A DNA stretch of 43,774 nt from Hypsibius dujardini (GCA_001579985.1 LRSR01002786.1:1-43774); one strand, 5' to 3'; counted from the first letter of the stretch, positions 28,821-40,493 are shown. Numbers and translations are program-made. Notes: generated by a model not told the origin, from the letters alone.

Positions 28821-30157
28821 CGAGGGGCAAACTGAAAGTAATGTCACTCCATTTTTTTAAATAGGATGAGAAGGATTAAAAATATTTTGAACACTTCAAA
28901 GGATAGAGGGAAGACGGCTGACTTGTATCTAAAAAAATAGGTCAGTGCGAGAAAGAGGGAAGGCCAGCGAGGCAAGCGGACGCAGGCTACTTTCGACAGC
29001 TGACACGCAATCAGCTGTTGCATAGGTAAACGCATTTTCGGTTCTCCTACGACCATTTTCTTCAATGGTTTCAATAGTCTTCCATACAAGGAATCTAATG
29101 TCCGCCTGCACCAAACATTTGAAGGAGACGATGGGCTATCCAGTGCTATCCTACAATTGGGGTTATTTAGTGAAAGGGTTGGAAAAAACATTCTGGGACT
29201 ATTCGGTCTGCGAAAGGAGCTCTCCCATCGAGCGTAGCCTCTGAACCGTTTCATGCCGTAAACACCTTCTTCGCCATTCTTTCTCGCTCATCTATTTCAC
29301 GGATAGGCCATGTGGTATGCTTTTATTCGTCAATAAAAAAATTGATTTTATCGCGAAATTTAGGTGTGAAAATCTGTCGAGATCGATGAGAATTGCGGAA
29401 AAGAATGAGCGACCTAAATTAAGCCATCTTGGTACACGTCCCGAAACTTCTTCCCTTCTACCTGGGCAACAGTGACTCCCAACTATGTGGAAGCCCTCAC
29501 GATATGCTCTTCCAAAAACTGAGTTTGATTTGTTCAACCGTCATATTGGGTGTGCAGGATCGGACCGCAGTTGGCCCTGGTCCCGTCAAGCAGGAATTTT
29601 GGGAGGCGTCATCACCAGAAAATCTGAAATTCCTGTTTTACTTCTTAACATGTCTGTAGTTTGGCAGTTCACAATAAAAGCCCCACGCGTGTTCTTCTAT
29701 TTTCTGTTAGATCTGGGAAAAGTAGAACTTCAGAGCAAGGAGTACGGGGCAGAGGGAGTTCAGTTTCAGCCCGTAAATTTAATGGACGAAAAAGCCTCCT
29801 TGTGCCTCATGGAGTTTAGATTTGATCTGTGCGACAGCTGCGATCTTCAAAATTTTATTTTTTGTATTTTTCGAAGGGGTGCGGATACTTGATTCTTTTG
29901 GCTGTTTCTAATTTGATGCCAGTGCGAAATCAAATGATTAAGAGGAGAAGAAAAGTGGCGGTCAGAATGCAGATAGCTCTCTGCTGTGCTCCTAACAAAA
30001 GATTATTTTTTTAGTTTTTGCGAAACAATTTTCTTTGATTCAACATTTTTTCCTAACTCATCTGAGGTTGAGCTAATAAATCAGGAGCTAGTTGGTTTGA
30101 ATAGTCAATAGACTCTTCACAAAAAATGGGGTGGCATTACTTTCAGTTTGCCCTTCG
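28821..30157. mobile_element. Mariner-like element, 1337 bp, in a P450 intron
   Basis: The terminal inverted repeats begin CGARGGGCAAACTGAAAGTA and continue ATGYCACYCCATTTTTT. They are flanked by TA (28819-28820 and 30158-30159). Size and the AAAGTAATG word fit mariner/Tc1-type elements. No frame could be recognised as transposase; minus-strand frames at 28844-29254 and 29292-29537 may be its remains. The host intron without it would be about 95 bp. Confidence 0.82.
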
Positions 30158-30229
30158 TATGACCAATCTCCTCTAGACACCATGGGATATTCAGTCGTGA
30201 GCTCGAGTTTGTGTGAATTATTATTTCAG

Positions 30230-30492
30230 TTCGATTGCCTTACACCGAAGCTATATTTTCGAGATCCAGCGCTGCGGCAACTCGGCCCCGCTGGGTGTGC
30301 CGCATCAGAAACGTGAAGGCATCCAACTGGAGGGTTACACGATTCCCAAAGACACCCTCATCATCGCTAATCTCTTCTCAATCCATCGGGATTCGCGAAA
30401 CTGGAAGAATCCTAAGAAGTTTGACCCGACCCGGTTTCTGGACAGCGATGGAAAACTGACTCGACCTGATGGATTCATTCCCTTTTCAATCG
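30230..30492 (+). pseudogene. P450 gene 2, K-helix-region exon with a frameshift
   Basis: The acceptor is TTATTTCAG. The exon opens RLPYTEAIF, loses one base near 30255, and continues EIQRCGNSAPLGVPH, LEGYTIPKDTLIIANL, FSIHRDSRNWKNPKKFDPTR and FLDSDGK to FIPFSI, where the haem loop begins. The donor GTATGT splits a Gly codon completed by the exon at 38300. Confidence 0.85.
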
Positions 30493-31224
30493 GTATGTAC
30501 ATTGCTGATTAAAGTGTCACTCCAATGATCTCCAGCTTCGACAAAATAAAGTACAACATATGCGGAATTGTTTTGGAAACTTTTCTTGCAGTGTTGGTCC
30601 CCAAAAAGTGTGCATAAATTGGAACAGACTTTTTTTTGGCACTTATACCCATAACTTTCGCTTTTTTTGGATAACATTGCCGTGACTCATATAGCTCAAC
30701 CAATGGTCAAATATCTTTTTTAAGGTTCACTGTACACGCGAATCCTCCTAGAGGAACGCCAAAACAGGAAAAAAAATGCAAAAAAGCATAGGACCAGGTA
30801 AACGCCCCACCCATTTAGCCATAGAGTGATGGTACAACTCTTCGGCCGGAGTCACCAGCAATACCGTCGGGCGTCCCCATCGTTGGGGACAGGTGAGGGA
30901 TTTCGCCTTTTTTATGAGGTCGACACAGGCAGAGATGGTGCGCTCGCGAGCGCGACATTTTGAGACAATTAGGGTTGAGTTCGCATGGGATGCAATTTTT
31001 CATGGGATGGGACGTCCCATTTCCTATCCCACCAACCTAACACGAGATGGGCAGTGGGATGTATGGGCCCATGGGAAGGTTTGGGAAGGGTTGGGATGAG
31101 GTTTTGCTTGAGGGTCAGGGGGTGGACACTGGATGGGTGGGGGGCGCCCCAGGCCCACCGCAGCCCCAAGCAAAATTCTTCCCAAGCCTTCCCAAACCTT
31201 CTCAAATACCCCCACTCCCTGCCC
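30493..31224. other. P450 intron DNA, no gene
   Basis: Contains several overlapping frames over GC-rich GATGGG/CCCATC repeats at 30985-31090. None looks like a protein. Confidence 0.5.
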
Positions 31225-31312
31225 CCTTGTCTCCCGGGTCCACCCTGCCTACGCTGTCCACCCTGCCCACCCTGCCCACGCTGTCCACCCTGTCTACACT
31301 GTCCGCCCTGTT
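31225..31312. repeat. CACCCTGYC-type tandem repeat
   Basis: About nine degenerate units of CCACCCTGCC / CCACGCTGT. Simple-sequence DNA. Confidence 0.75.
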
Positions 31313-32087
31313 AACTTTGTCGGAGCTACTTAATCCACCAAATTAATGGATTCACCCGACCCGTATGTGAATCATTAGTCTCTGTGTTCTCCGTCTTCTT
31401 CTCGGTCAGCTAAATTTCCCTTAACCATCCGACTCGTTAAGAAGGTCAATGACCTGCTCGTGGGCGGAACTATCAAGCGCACCAATGATCAATCGTGACA
31501 GATGTGAATAATCAATAACATATTTTGCAGAACGTTATTGGTTATTAAGAGCCCAATGCAAATTGTTGGTAAAACTGAAGCCTGCTAAATGGGTCAGAAG
31601 CAGACAGATGTAAAGACCTGCATTGTTACCCCCCTCCATGAGGTCTTGTACATTTTCCGCCGCCTATCGGCGGGCTCCTTTTGGCGCAATTTATGGAAAT
31701 CCCACGAGATGTCGGGTGATATCTTTCCGTAAGGCGCACGTCTGGCTCAAATGTGAGGTCGAAGTTCGTAAGGAGCGACTTACAAGGTGCGCCTTTCGCT
31801 GTCCGAATATCTGTGTGCGAAAGCGAACAAGAACGATTACGGGATGATATTGACGGGAATGAGATTACAATATGGAATGCAGATAACCGAGCGGATTATC
31901 AAAACCCATCGCTCATAGCCGTCAGAGGCTAAGTAAGGGGTAAAGCAATCTGTTCTCTCCCCGTGACGACACAATCTATTATCAGTGTGTGCGCGTGATG
32001 AATCAATCAAATGTTTATGTGCAAATATATACTGTTTGTTTCATGATGGACGCAAAATGACATTCTAAAATCATACTGTGCTCAACT
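31313..32087. other. P450 intron DNA, nothing recognised
   Basis: No convincing gene. A stretch at 31408-31490 reads KFPLTIRLVKKVNDLLVGGT after a CGGTCAG acceptor-like site but has no partner exon. Confidence 0.45.
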
Positions 32088-32207
32088 TACGAGGAAACAT
32101 AGGTGGGCTGTTGCCTGATTCTGATTTCACGTTTCTTTTAAACGTTAGTAGACCGTTTCTGTTGTCCATCTAAATCGCTAACTCGCCCCCGTTTGTGGAC
32201 AGTGGCC
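32088..32207. repeat. Inverted repeat arm, partner at 37572-37691
   Basis: ACGAGGAAACATAGGTGGG, TTGCCTGATT and GGACAGTGGCC match the reverse complement of 37572-37691 at roughly 65-70 per cent. The pair encloses 5.6 kb with the hAT element and a MITE, so it may be the terminal repeats of an older, emptied element. Confidence 0.65.
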
Positions 32208-32442
32208 AAAAAAACGGTTTGAGTTTTGAACATACGAAACTCTGGTAGTAACTAGATCACCCTAGCAAGTCGAGAGGTTGATTGATACAATAAGTCCCAT
32301 GAAGGGAAGATCTGATCCAACAATCAAGCCTTCGCAATGCACCACCAGACAGAACTCCTTAGAGTGCTGTATTTCAAAACCATTGTATCTATACCGACCG
32401 CCTCATTTCCCAACAGTTGATTACTTGATTAATTTACAGGTA

Positions 32443-32574
32443 CTGTACTGTCTCAATCATTTGGTGCTGCGTTTTAGATCCACCGTATGTTATGACTGCA
32501 GTGAAGCACAGTGTGTGCAGTCATAATTTACGGGTGGGTCTAAAACACAGCGCCAAATGATCGAGACAGTACAG
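32443..32574. mobile_element. MITE, 132 bp, TA target
   Basis: Near-palindrome with ends CTGTACTGTCTCRATCATTT, flanked by TA at 32441-32442 and 32575-32576. The arms run almost to the centre (TATGACTGCA). The end word CTGTACTG is shared with the pogo-like element at 25335. Confidence 0.85.
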
Positions 32575-32576
32575 TA

Positions 32577-33255
32577 CCATACCGATTGAGTGAAAAACGA
32601 TGTTTTTTGTTCACGAGAGTGTTTATTGTTTGTAATAAAAAAACGTTTTGATTTTCGGATCAGTGGGAACAAAATTATCGATATCTAAATGCTGAAATCT
32701 TTGAGCGCTGTTTTCTCGGAAATTCGTTTTTGGTCTAGTGCTTGGGTTACCATCCCCTTACTTTGTTACTTCCGGTCCGAATCATGTAACCAAGCATTAA
32801 AAATGTTGGCCATTCACCCCTCTGTCGAAAAAGAGTACAAACTCACTTTTGTCAAAAAGGGTAACTGGTCGGTTTTTATAAAATTCACGCCATATATGTA
32901 CAACTTATTATGACTTGATTAATCAATTAATTAATCAAGTATAAAATTGAGACGACCAGTTCTCCCTTCGAGAACCCGGAAGTCCTGTTGAACTTACGAT
33001 ACACGATAATTTCGAGTACTGCTTTTCGGAATTATTACTTGCACAACAAACTGAGATAAACCGAGATAGCAAGCCGATGAAAAGTAGACTGAATGAGAAG
33101 TTAGAAATCAAAGCGAGAAGTCGAGTCTTCGAAGACTGATCCTTATCGGACAGACATGGTTACAATCTAAACAAGCGCATTCTTCACTTGACACTGAAAC
33201 ATCATTCTCACAAGACAAGAACGAGAACTACAGCATGAGAATTACAGTACAAGTA
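32577..33255. other. P450 intron DNA, nothing recognised
   Basis: No gene. Contains a perfect small palindrome ACTTGATTAATCAATTAATT and onwards near 32913-32940. Confidence 0.45.
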
Positions 33256-33263
33256 CATGTGAG

Positions 33264-36200
33264 TAAAGCATGACACCGCGTGACTTTTCAGACGCGGCAG
33301 CGGAAAAATAGTCTCATACTTTACGCGGCGCGGCATAAGGCGGCATTCACAGAGCTAAATTTCACGCGGCAAGCGGCAGCACCGTACGAAATTTCGGGAC
33401 GGCGCGGCACGAGGAGGCAAATTAATTTGTTTCTAATTACTGTAAAAAAACACAAGAATATAGATCTGTAACAGCGGTGAGTGACAAAGAATTCTGATTA
33501 AGCAACGATAAACGAAGGGAATCCACTTCAATAAAAATGAGAACCAGATTACAACGGAATGAATCTTAAACTACTCTTGAATTGTGAGATTCCACTTCAG
33601 AAAGAGAAGGTCATCAAGCTTGTCTGCACTTAAACTTGTACGGCGATCCGTAAAGATATTTCCCGCATCACAGAGGATTCGGTTGACCAGTAGTTTCAGC
33701 TGAGGCACAACATCCTTGTAGTCCTCCCAGGTCTGCAACAGACTTTTGGCGGACGACGGGGGAGGAAGTTTCAGGTATGTATCTAGGTCATCAGACTCGG
33801 TCACGGCAGTATCTTCCGCATATACGAGCAGTTTGTCTGCGCCGAACGAAGATGGTTTCTCTACGCGCACGGGACCGCTGACCGGGGCGTCTTGCTTCTT
33901 TAGCAGTTTGGCAAGTCTGGCTCAAACCATAGCTGTTGAAAGACGATTTTAAATTAGTCCGTCGTTAGATCGCTAATGTTATATAAAATAAAGGTTTAGA
34001 AAATATTAAACTAAGTCTAATTTAAAGAGACTCTCTTCCGTGTTATTCGAATTTGGTCAACAAAATTGTGTCTGTTATGTTTCACATAAATCACTAATAA
34101 GTTTTACTGTTTAGACTAAACTTAGAAACTCAAAAGTAAGGACTATAAATCTATAATTAAAAGTGGCACTGTAGATCGTTAGGTATTTAATTTATTTACT
34201 TTAGTTCTACAAATTTTTTGACTCAATCGTAGCGCATAGGCCACAACTAAACGTACCCTGAATGGCAGGCGTTTCGTGGGCTTCGAAAACAGGCAAATGT
34301 TTTGACGCAGGATTCAGGAACATTGCCACCTTATGAATGTCGTCCACGACCAGTTTCGCAGGAACGACCAGTTTTGCAGGAACGACCTTCTTCGCGTGAT
34401 CCACTAGGGCACGTAGAGCGGCAGAATTTGTCGCCGAAAATGTATTGACATGACGACGGAGCCTGAAAAGTGCTTCTCTAAATCTTTCTATCCATCCATC
34501 CTTCTATATACTTGCGTAGATGTCTGTCTGTTTAGGCATTGTCTAGGCATAATCAGATATCACCAACACGTACTTGTAGTAATACAGTGATACGAGATGC
34601 AGTGTAGGTGACGTATCGACCGAGAGCACAACCGTGGCATCCTTGAACGGCTTCAGAAACTCTGCAAACTCTTCAAGAAGAGCTTTCGGGCCGGGAAGGA
34701 AGTGAACCTCATCGCAGTCTCGAAGAATTGTCTCGATTTCGTTGTAGTTTTCACGGATCGAGTTGAGCATGTCCATGTTGGTGTTCCACCGTGTCGGACA
34801 GGCAGGCACAAGTTTTCTAGACATCAACCTTGCTATGTAGGTCTGCTTGCAATGGGTGACCAGCTTCTGGTACTTTTCAATCAGCTTGACCAGAGGCATG
34901 GCTCCCGGCGGCACCTTAAATTCGGACTTGTTCTTGGTGTTGAAACAGTTGGTCAGTGCGGTATTGATGAGTGAGTGCGGTATTGATGAGGTGACATGCA
35001 CATGTAACTCGCTCGATTTCCGGTTTTCCACGATTGCCCTTGTGCAAAGGGTTGAATGCCTTAACCTGAATATTCGATAATATGCACAGTTATGAGATTT
35101 CAAGGTTTTGTGTTTACTGGATGCTGTCTGGTTTAGGTTGTAATCCAAAATTTTAAAGCTGCTTACCATTGTGCCGGCTCCATCAGTAACGAAGATAACG
35201 TCTCCGCATTGGCTCTCGGTTATGTCAAAGGGAAGTAGACGGTTGAAGAGAAATTCGTGGATTTCAGAGCCACCTTTCTTCTTGCTGACTTCATACTCCG
35301 CACAATAAAGAAGTTGCTTTTTCTGGGTAATGCTTTGACGGTAGTGGTACGTTAGGCTCATGAACGCCGTCTTATTGTAGTCCTCCGTCCACATATCCGT
35401 CGTCATCCCACCTCCGAAGGATTTAATTGCTGCTCGCACCTATGCAGACAAAGACAATGGTCGTATGAATGGTCATTGAGGATACTAGTGGTTGCGAATA
35501 TCGTATGAGGAGTCCTCCCCTTGTTAGTTAATTTTAAAAACGCAACTGTATAATTATTTTGAATTAATAGTGACTTTAACTCCAAGTATATTTAAAATAA
35601 AAGGAAATGCAGTTTTCATTTTGCGTCAAATAATTTATAAATTTATGTTAGAATCACACCTTGGTCATATTCTGTTTTAAATTATAATGTAAGTAAAAAC
35701 CTTCATTAATATAATACTAGTGCCCATCTATTACATAAGCTTTGTACAACATGGAATACCTTTTCTCCAACCTCAACACGAAGCCGATTTGCTTCCGTTG
35801 TTACGTTCCGGCTGACTGTTCGAGGTTCGCACAGCAAATCCGAGACTGTCAATAGCGTTTTGCTTTTGGCAGCTTCCAGCAAAATGACATCGACAAAGGC
35901 CTTAAAACCCGAACCCTCCACAATTGAGAACGCTCGTGAGTCTTTTGCAAACATTCTGAAAATTAATGCTTTTATTCACAATTATTTCACAAACTTTATT
36001 GCTAAAACCAAAACTGCATTTAGTACACTGTTCTGAACAATGAGTTCTTTTATATTTCGTTCCCTACGTATACTAGCAGAATTGCACAAAAAGCTACTTC
36101 GTCACAATCAGGCAATCATCAAGGGGCGCAAATGTTTATAGAGCATAGACTGCTGCCCGTTCAAGTCAGCAATCAATAAGTGCATTCACTTACAAAGCAC

Positions 36201-36822
36201 ATGCACGTGAAATCGCCTTCTTGGAGTCTGCCGACACAGTCAATGTGATGAATCCTACGATTTTTTGCTGCCCCTTATTCCCGGTGCACGATTTCGTGTG
36301 TTCAATCAGGTTGGTAGTTCCAGATTTACGGGTATGCTTGAATGGAGCACGGCACTTCTTGCAGGCGATGTATTCCATATTCGTTCCGTCCGCTGAGTCT
36401 ACGACCTCTGCGAAAGTCTGCCAGTAATCTGCCCGCCCGTTGGCCTTGTCACGCATGACAAACTCGCCTCCCCGAATCCCTTGCACGACGCTGTCGGTCG
36501 AGAGCCCAGAACGAAGAACAACAGACATCTTTCGCTTCATTGCGGCGCAACCTAGAGTTGATGTAGTCGTGCTGGAGCTAGACTCATCATCGTCGCTATC
36601 ACTGGGAATTTCAATCGCCAGAAGAGACATTTCAACGGAAAGAGAGACCAACGAATATTGCCGGGGTGTACAATGTATTAAACGAAATAAAAATAAACAA
36701 GGTAATAATAATGAACGAAAATATAAAGTTCTCACCAAAAGCGGGGCGGCGCGGCGCGGCGCGGCAGTCGTGCGGCAAAAAATTCATTTTTTCAAGCGGC
36801 GCGGTGCGGCTGTCATGCTTTA
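33264..36822 (-). mobile_element. hAT transposon, 3559 bp, complete ends, damaged transposase
   Basis: The terminal inverted repeats begin TAAAGCATGACA. The target duplication CATGTGAG is perfect (33256-33263 and 36823-36830). Both subterminal regions are dense in GCGGC/GCGCGGC words (33290-33420 and 36740-36810), typical hAT transposase-binding DNA. It encodes a spliced transposase on the minus strand. The perfect duplication shows a fairly recent insertion, younger than the P450 intron around it. Confidence 0.93.
33571..36630 (-). pseudogene. hAT transposase (BED finger, RNase-H-like, dimerisation tail)
   Basis: Exon 1 (36630-36194) starts MSLLAIEIPSDSDDDESSSS and holds a BED zinc finger: YIACKKCRAPFKHTRKSG then NLIEHTKSC. 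It ends at a GTAAGTG donor. Exon 2 (35955-35760) starts at MFAKDSRAF. Exon 3 (35439-35167) has the first catalytic Asp in GGMTTDMWTEDYNKTAFM and a second acidic site in VIFVTDGAGTM. Exon 4 (from about 35065) has the CxxH-type word CACHLINTAL and CPTRWNTNMDML. The last part (to 33571) is the dimerisation tail DAGNIFTDRRTSLSADKLDD. A 19-bp tandem duplication at about 34955-34993 shifts the frame in exon 4, and an 18-bp duplication repeats VVPAKL near 34350. Probably inactive. Confidence 0.88.
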
Positions 36823-36830
36823 CATGTGAG

Positions 36831-37571
36831 CAATATGTGGCACATGAGAATCAACCTTAAAGTATTGACCGGCAAATCACAACAACAAATACGAACGTCA
36901 CACAATTAATAAATTTACTAAACAAAATAAATATAATTAATTATAGCAATTATTATAGTTTTGCAATTATATGTATCAAAGTAATGGAATTTAAAAAAAC
37001 TAAATTTGATCATTCATTCAATCAACTGATCGCCTTAGTTATAAGTTACAAAACATCTAAAACTATTCAAATGCCAAAACCATTTAATTTTGCGTGCATA
37101 CCTTTGAAACCAAGAGTGCGCAATGTGTGAAGCTCCCTATTGAGCCAAATTGACGATGTCGTTAACGGTGATCTCAAGCAAAAACGGTAGTCCGTTTTTA
37201 AAAACTAATTCCTTGTTCATGACAAGGATCGGATTTTGGCAGTAAATAATTAATAAAAATGCAGCAATAAATAAAAAAAAGCACAACAAATTGCTTCCTA
37301 AAATATTTTCTTAGTGCCAATCAATCAATCAATGGGGGTGCAGTGTAATCGAGCAATCAAGCGAATGTTTCGTACAGCTACTGAATTAGAACAAGAAAAA
37401 TAATTGCTGCGACCTTGGTGAGTGTTAAATAACGACTGCGGTGAGTGCGATTGAATGTAACATTGCTCGAGTTTTACTGATTACATCACCTATCAATCAA
37501 TGCACCAGTTTGCAGCGGTAACCGGTTTAGTTACAATATGTCGTACAGAGAAAATTCAAATCGAAATTACC
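36831..37571. other. P450 intron DNA, AT-rich, nothing recognised
   Basis: No gene and no strong repeat apart from a short run of CAATCAAT near 37320. Confidence 0.45.
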
Positions 37572-37691
37572 GGCCACTGTCCGAAACGGGGACGAGTTTT
37601 CACGCTTAGGACATAGCAGACCTGGTTAGCTTGCCTTGCAAAGAAACGAGAAATCTAAACTAGGCAACATCCCACCTATGTTTCCTCGTTA
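37572..37691. repeat. Inverted repeat arm, partner at 32088-32207
   Basis: GGCCACTGTCC, GGCAACATCCCACCTATGTT and CCTCGT match the partner arm in reverse. Confidence 0.65.
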
Positions 37692-37792
37692 GACAAGAAG
37701 GCTCTATCACACACTGTACTACGCTTGTGTGGTACTGACCTTTGGTCATTTTCGTTTACCAAATTTCTCTTTCAAAAGTCCGTCTCTTCTTA

Positions 37793-38082
37793 CCGTATCC
37801 TCCCGTCCTGAAAGGACAATTTAATGCCCTAGGGCGTGCATTCCGCCCGTGCTTGCTTTTTAAATTTAAACCGATACGCATGTGGATGTGCACTGTGTGG
37901 CAGTTTAAACATGTGAGCATGTGTGTGCATGTGCATGTACGAGCATGTGTGAGCATGTGTGAGCATGTGTGCATGTGTGTGTGCATGTGTGAGCATGTAT
38001 GTGCCTCAGTTTTAAACTGTGTGCGCGTGGATGTGTGACACGGGGCGGTGCTTAGTTTTCCCCTGAGGCCGGGAGGATACGG
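37793..38082. mobile_element. MITE, 290 bp, TA target
   Basis: Inverted ends CCGTATCCTCCCG, flanked by TA at 37791-37792 and 38083-38084. A second block of partial pairing follows inside (TTTAATGCCCTAGGGCGTG against CACGGGGCGGTGCTTAG). The centre (37900-38030) is a run of GTGAGCATGTGTGCATGT units. No coding capacity. Confidence 0.85.
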
Positions 38083-38299
38083 TACTTTTTGTCGACCAAC
38101 AAATTGTGTGCGAACGATTTACCGAAATGATGGTACCATTTCTTTTGAATCATACGAAAATCTTCCACAATCAGGTTTTCCGCATAGAATGAAGCCATTT
38201 TTGTCGAAATTTCTCCGTAAAGTTTTGATAAGGTGGAAAGTAATGACGAACATCGTTTGAATGGGGTCGGTCTTAAAGGTTTGCGTTTTTCATAATTAG

Positions 38300-38481
38300 G
38301 CAAGCGAGCGTGCTTGGGTGAAGCCCTGGCCAGGATGGAGATCTTCCTTTTCATTGCAAATTTACTTCGCTGCTTCACACTAAAACTACCTCAAGACAAG
38401 ACACTATCCCACAACGACTACCAATTCAGTATCGTCAACTCTCCTGATCCCTTCGAGTTGATTTTTGTCCCGAGATTCTGA
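38300..38481 (+). pseudogene. P450 gene 2, haem-binding last exon
   Basis: After the CATAATTAG acceptor it reads [18 protein letters not shown] with the haem-ligand Cys, then [19 protein letters not shown] and [13 protein letters not shown] to a stop. The phase fits the exon ending at 30492. The exon is intact. Intron length to the previous exon is 7.8 kb because of insertions. Confidence 0.88.
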
Positions 38482-39149
38482 CGAGGTAGCTGCGGTTGTC
38501 ACAATTAAGCCGCCCTGTTCTAGTATTAATACTTTGTTCTAGTATTGTTCTCGTTTCTAGTTCTGTCTCGTTTCTTTCTCGTTTCTTCAGTTCAATCAAG
38601 TTGATTGAAGCCATGGACTGCTCGAGGATCATCACCCCTGCAGAGGACCTTGCCCAGGCTGTCGCCGTCATCCAGTGCTACTTCACGACTCTCTTTCTAC
38701 ATCTGCTACTATTTGCGAATTATGGTTTAGCGCTCTTTTACTCATATTCTATATAACGAAATGCAGCATTTGTAGTAAGTTGATGTGGGCATAGACAGAT
38801 GGTCTCTCCCAGGACAAGATGGGCATGTTCATGAGAAACCCCTTAAATCTCGCCTTCCTAATCGGACCTATAAATTGTTCGTTCGGCTGTTAACCTATGT
38901 ACCTGTGCGATTTGGGTAGTAGTTATTTAGAGGGGATTGCGCGCCACTTTTTGACCCCTCTGTAAAATACAAAAATTTACCCCCGGTTTTATATCAAATT
39001 ACCCCTAAATCAGAGATTTACTTAGAAATGAAAATGAAAAGACCAACTTTTAATTTCCTTTGTAAAAAGTTGCGAAATCAGCTCATTTTAGGGAGTGAGT
39101 GGAAGTGAGTTGATTTTGCAGCTATCTTGGAAATTGTTTTAATATTAAG
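38482..39149. other. Downstream of P450 gene 2, nothing certain
   Basis: A frame at 38496-38756 contains MDCSRIITPAEDLAQAVAVI but overlaps a CTAGTATT/TTTCT repeat and has no recognisable domain. Confidence 0.4.
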
Positions 39150-39502
39150 AAACAATCTACGCACACAGTAAGGGTATTCAAAGTTCGCTTATTTGCAGCG
39201 TTTATTTCGCTATTTCAAACTCGCTAATCTCCCTGGTTTTGCACGCCCTTGCAACAGCAGCCAAGGAGCTCCTTTTCTCGGTTATCTGCTCGCTAATTGT
39301 GTGTATCTGTCTTGTGAGTGGTCCATGTGAGTTGAGATTAGCGAAGGAGACACAGCCTCAGGTAAGCTGGGGGGGGGGGCGTGTCCTCGTATCACCGTTG
39401 CAAGGGCGTGCAAAACCAGGGAGATTAGCGAGTTTGAAATAGCGAAATAAACGCTGCAAATAAGCGAACTTTGAATACCCTTACTGTGTGCGTAGATTGT
39501 TT
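39150..39502. mobile_element. Palindromic element, 353 bp, perfect 106-bp arms
   Basis: Bases 39150-39255 and 39397-39502 are exact reverse complements by eye (starting AAACAATCTACGCACACAGT). Perfect arms mean a very young insertion or recent gene conversion. The spacer (39256-39396) contains a run of G and no gene. No clear target duplication; the true tip may be inside the shared arm. Confidence 0.9.
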
Positions 39503-40490
39503 ACCATTAATGAAGTTAACGCGGAGATAATCAATTATTCAGCGACTACATATACGCACCAATTGTCCCTTGCACAAATACAGATCGTTCATGAGCATTG
39601 CGTTTGCGACGCAGGTCAAATTTCACCAGTATCTACGACTTCCTGATCAGGAATTTCCGTGCATGATCTCTGAAAATGACAAGGCCAGTGGTTTCCTCCA
39701 GAAACGCAAGTTTTTCTGCTATTGACACCGGGAGCGGTTGCAATTTCTGCATAAAGCCATTGAAAAGTCACTCTTTTCAGTAAGCATGATACCAACGCTG
39801 ATGACATAAAACGCACAATGTGACAGACACTAGACAGTCGGATCGATTGGCGTAAAAAAATAATTGTCGATATTGTCGTTTATAACCGTATATTTTTTTG
39901 CGGACCACCAGTTCGGGTCGGTTCTTCGCTTAGTCCGGGAGCGTTAGATGTCGCGCAAGCCCCGATTCGTCACAAAATACCGGGTTCGGCAATACTTTTT
40001 GAACTGGCCTTGTCATCGTTGGACACGCATTTGTACGTCAAATTAGGAAAATAATAAAAGGCGAAAGCAAGATCATGTTGTTTGGAGTAGCGGTTTATCC
40101 CATGTGTCGGATTAAACAAAGTCACCCGAAATTTAGTCGTTGTTCTGATTTGGCGCGATAGGGTCTACCGGTCGTCCTACTACGCGCAAGTCTTTGTTTA
40201 GGATCAATCACAAATTGTGATTTCCATATTTTCTCCAAAAAATTCAATATTGCAACCACGTGTTTCTTTAGGTTAGGGATGGCAATTACGCGGTTAAACC
40301 GTTTCAAGCCGCGGTTTGAACCGAACCGATCGACGTGGTTTGGAAAATAACCCAAACCGTTAAAACCGGTTCAGAATCCAAACCATCCGGAATTACGCGG
40401 TTTGATACATTGGACTGATGTACTCCCATCTTACTGATGACCTGAGCACAAACAGAAACCTAAATGGTCAATTGATCATGATCGTAGAGA
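39503..40490. other. Intergenic DNA, no gene
   Basis: Short frames only. 40270-40400 repeats words such as AACCG and GCGGTTT in both orientations and may be a decayed inverted repeat. Confidence 0.5.
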
Positions 40491-40493
40491 TTA

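Larger units (their letters stand above)
27168..38481 (+). pseudogene. Cytochrome P450 gene 2 (CYP2-like), spread over 11.3 kb
   Basis: The exons recognised are the N-terminal anchor (27168-27267), a body exon (27835-about 28250), the I-helix exon (about 28617-28795), the K-helix-region exon (30230-30492) and the haem exon (38300-38481). Splice phases match across the last two introns. Three one-base losses disturb the frame: near 28013, near 28777 and near 30255. The exon between the anchor and body exons is missing or reduced to a trace at 27613-27650 (KEWKFL). The introns hold a CAGA repeat, a CTGT repeat, a mariner-like element, a hAT transposon and two MITEs. The gene is most likely dead, although the promoter and last exon look good. 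Confidence 0.8.

Noticed and set aside
30893-31346. Six overlapping frames on both strands
   Set aside because: Low-complexity GC-rich repeats; no frame dominates.
31408-31490. Stretch KFPLTIRLVKKVNDLLVGGT after an acceptor-like site
   Set aside because: Isolated, with no donor partner or known domain.
36440-36829. 129-aa plus-strand frame
   Set aside because: Antisense to the BED-finger exon of the hAT transposase and its GC-rich end.
38496-38756. 86-aa frame with MDCSRIITPAEDLAQ
   Set aside because: First half is a simple repeat; no domain or splice context.
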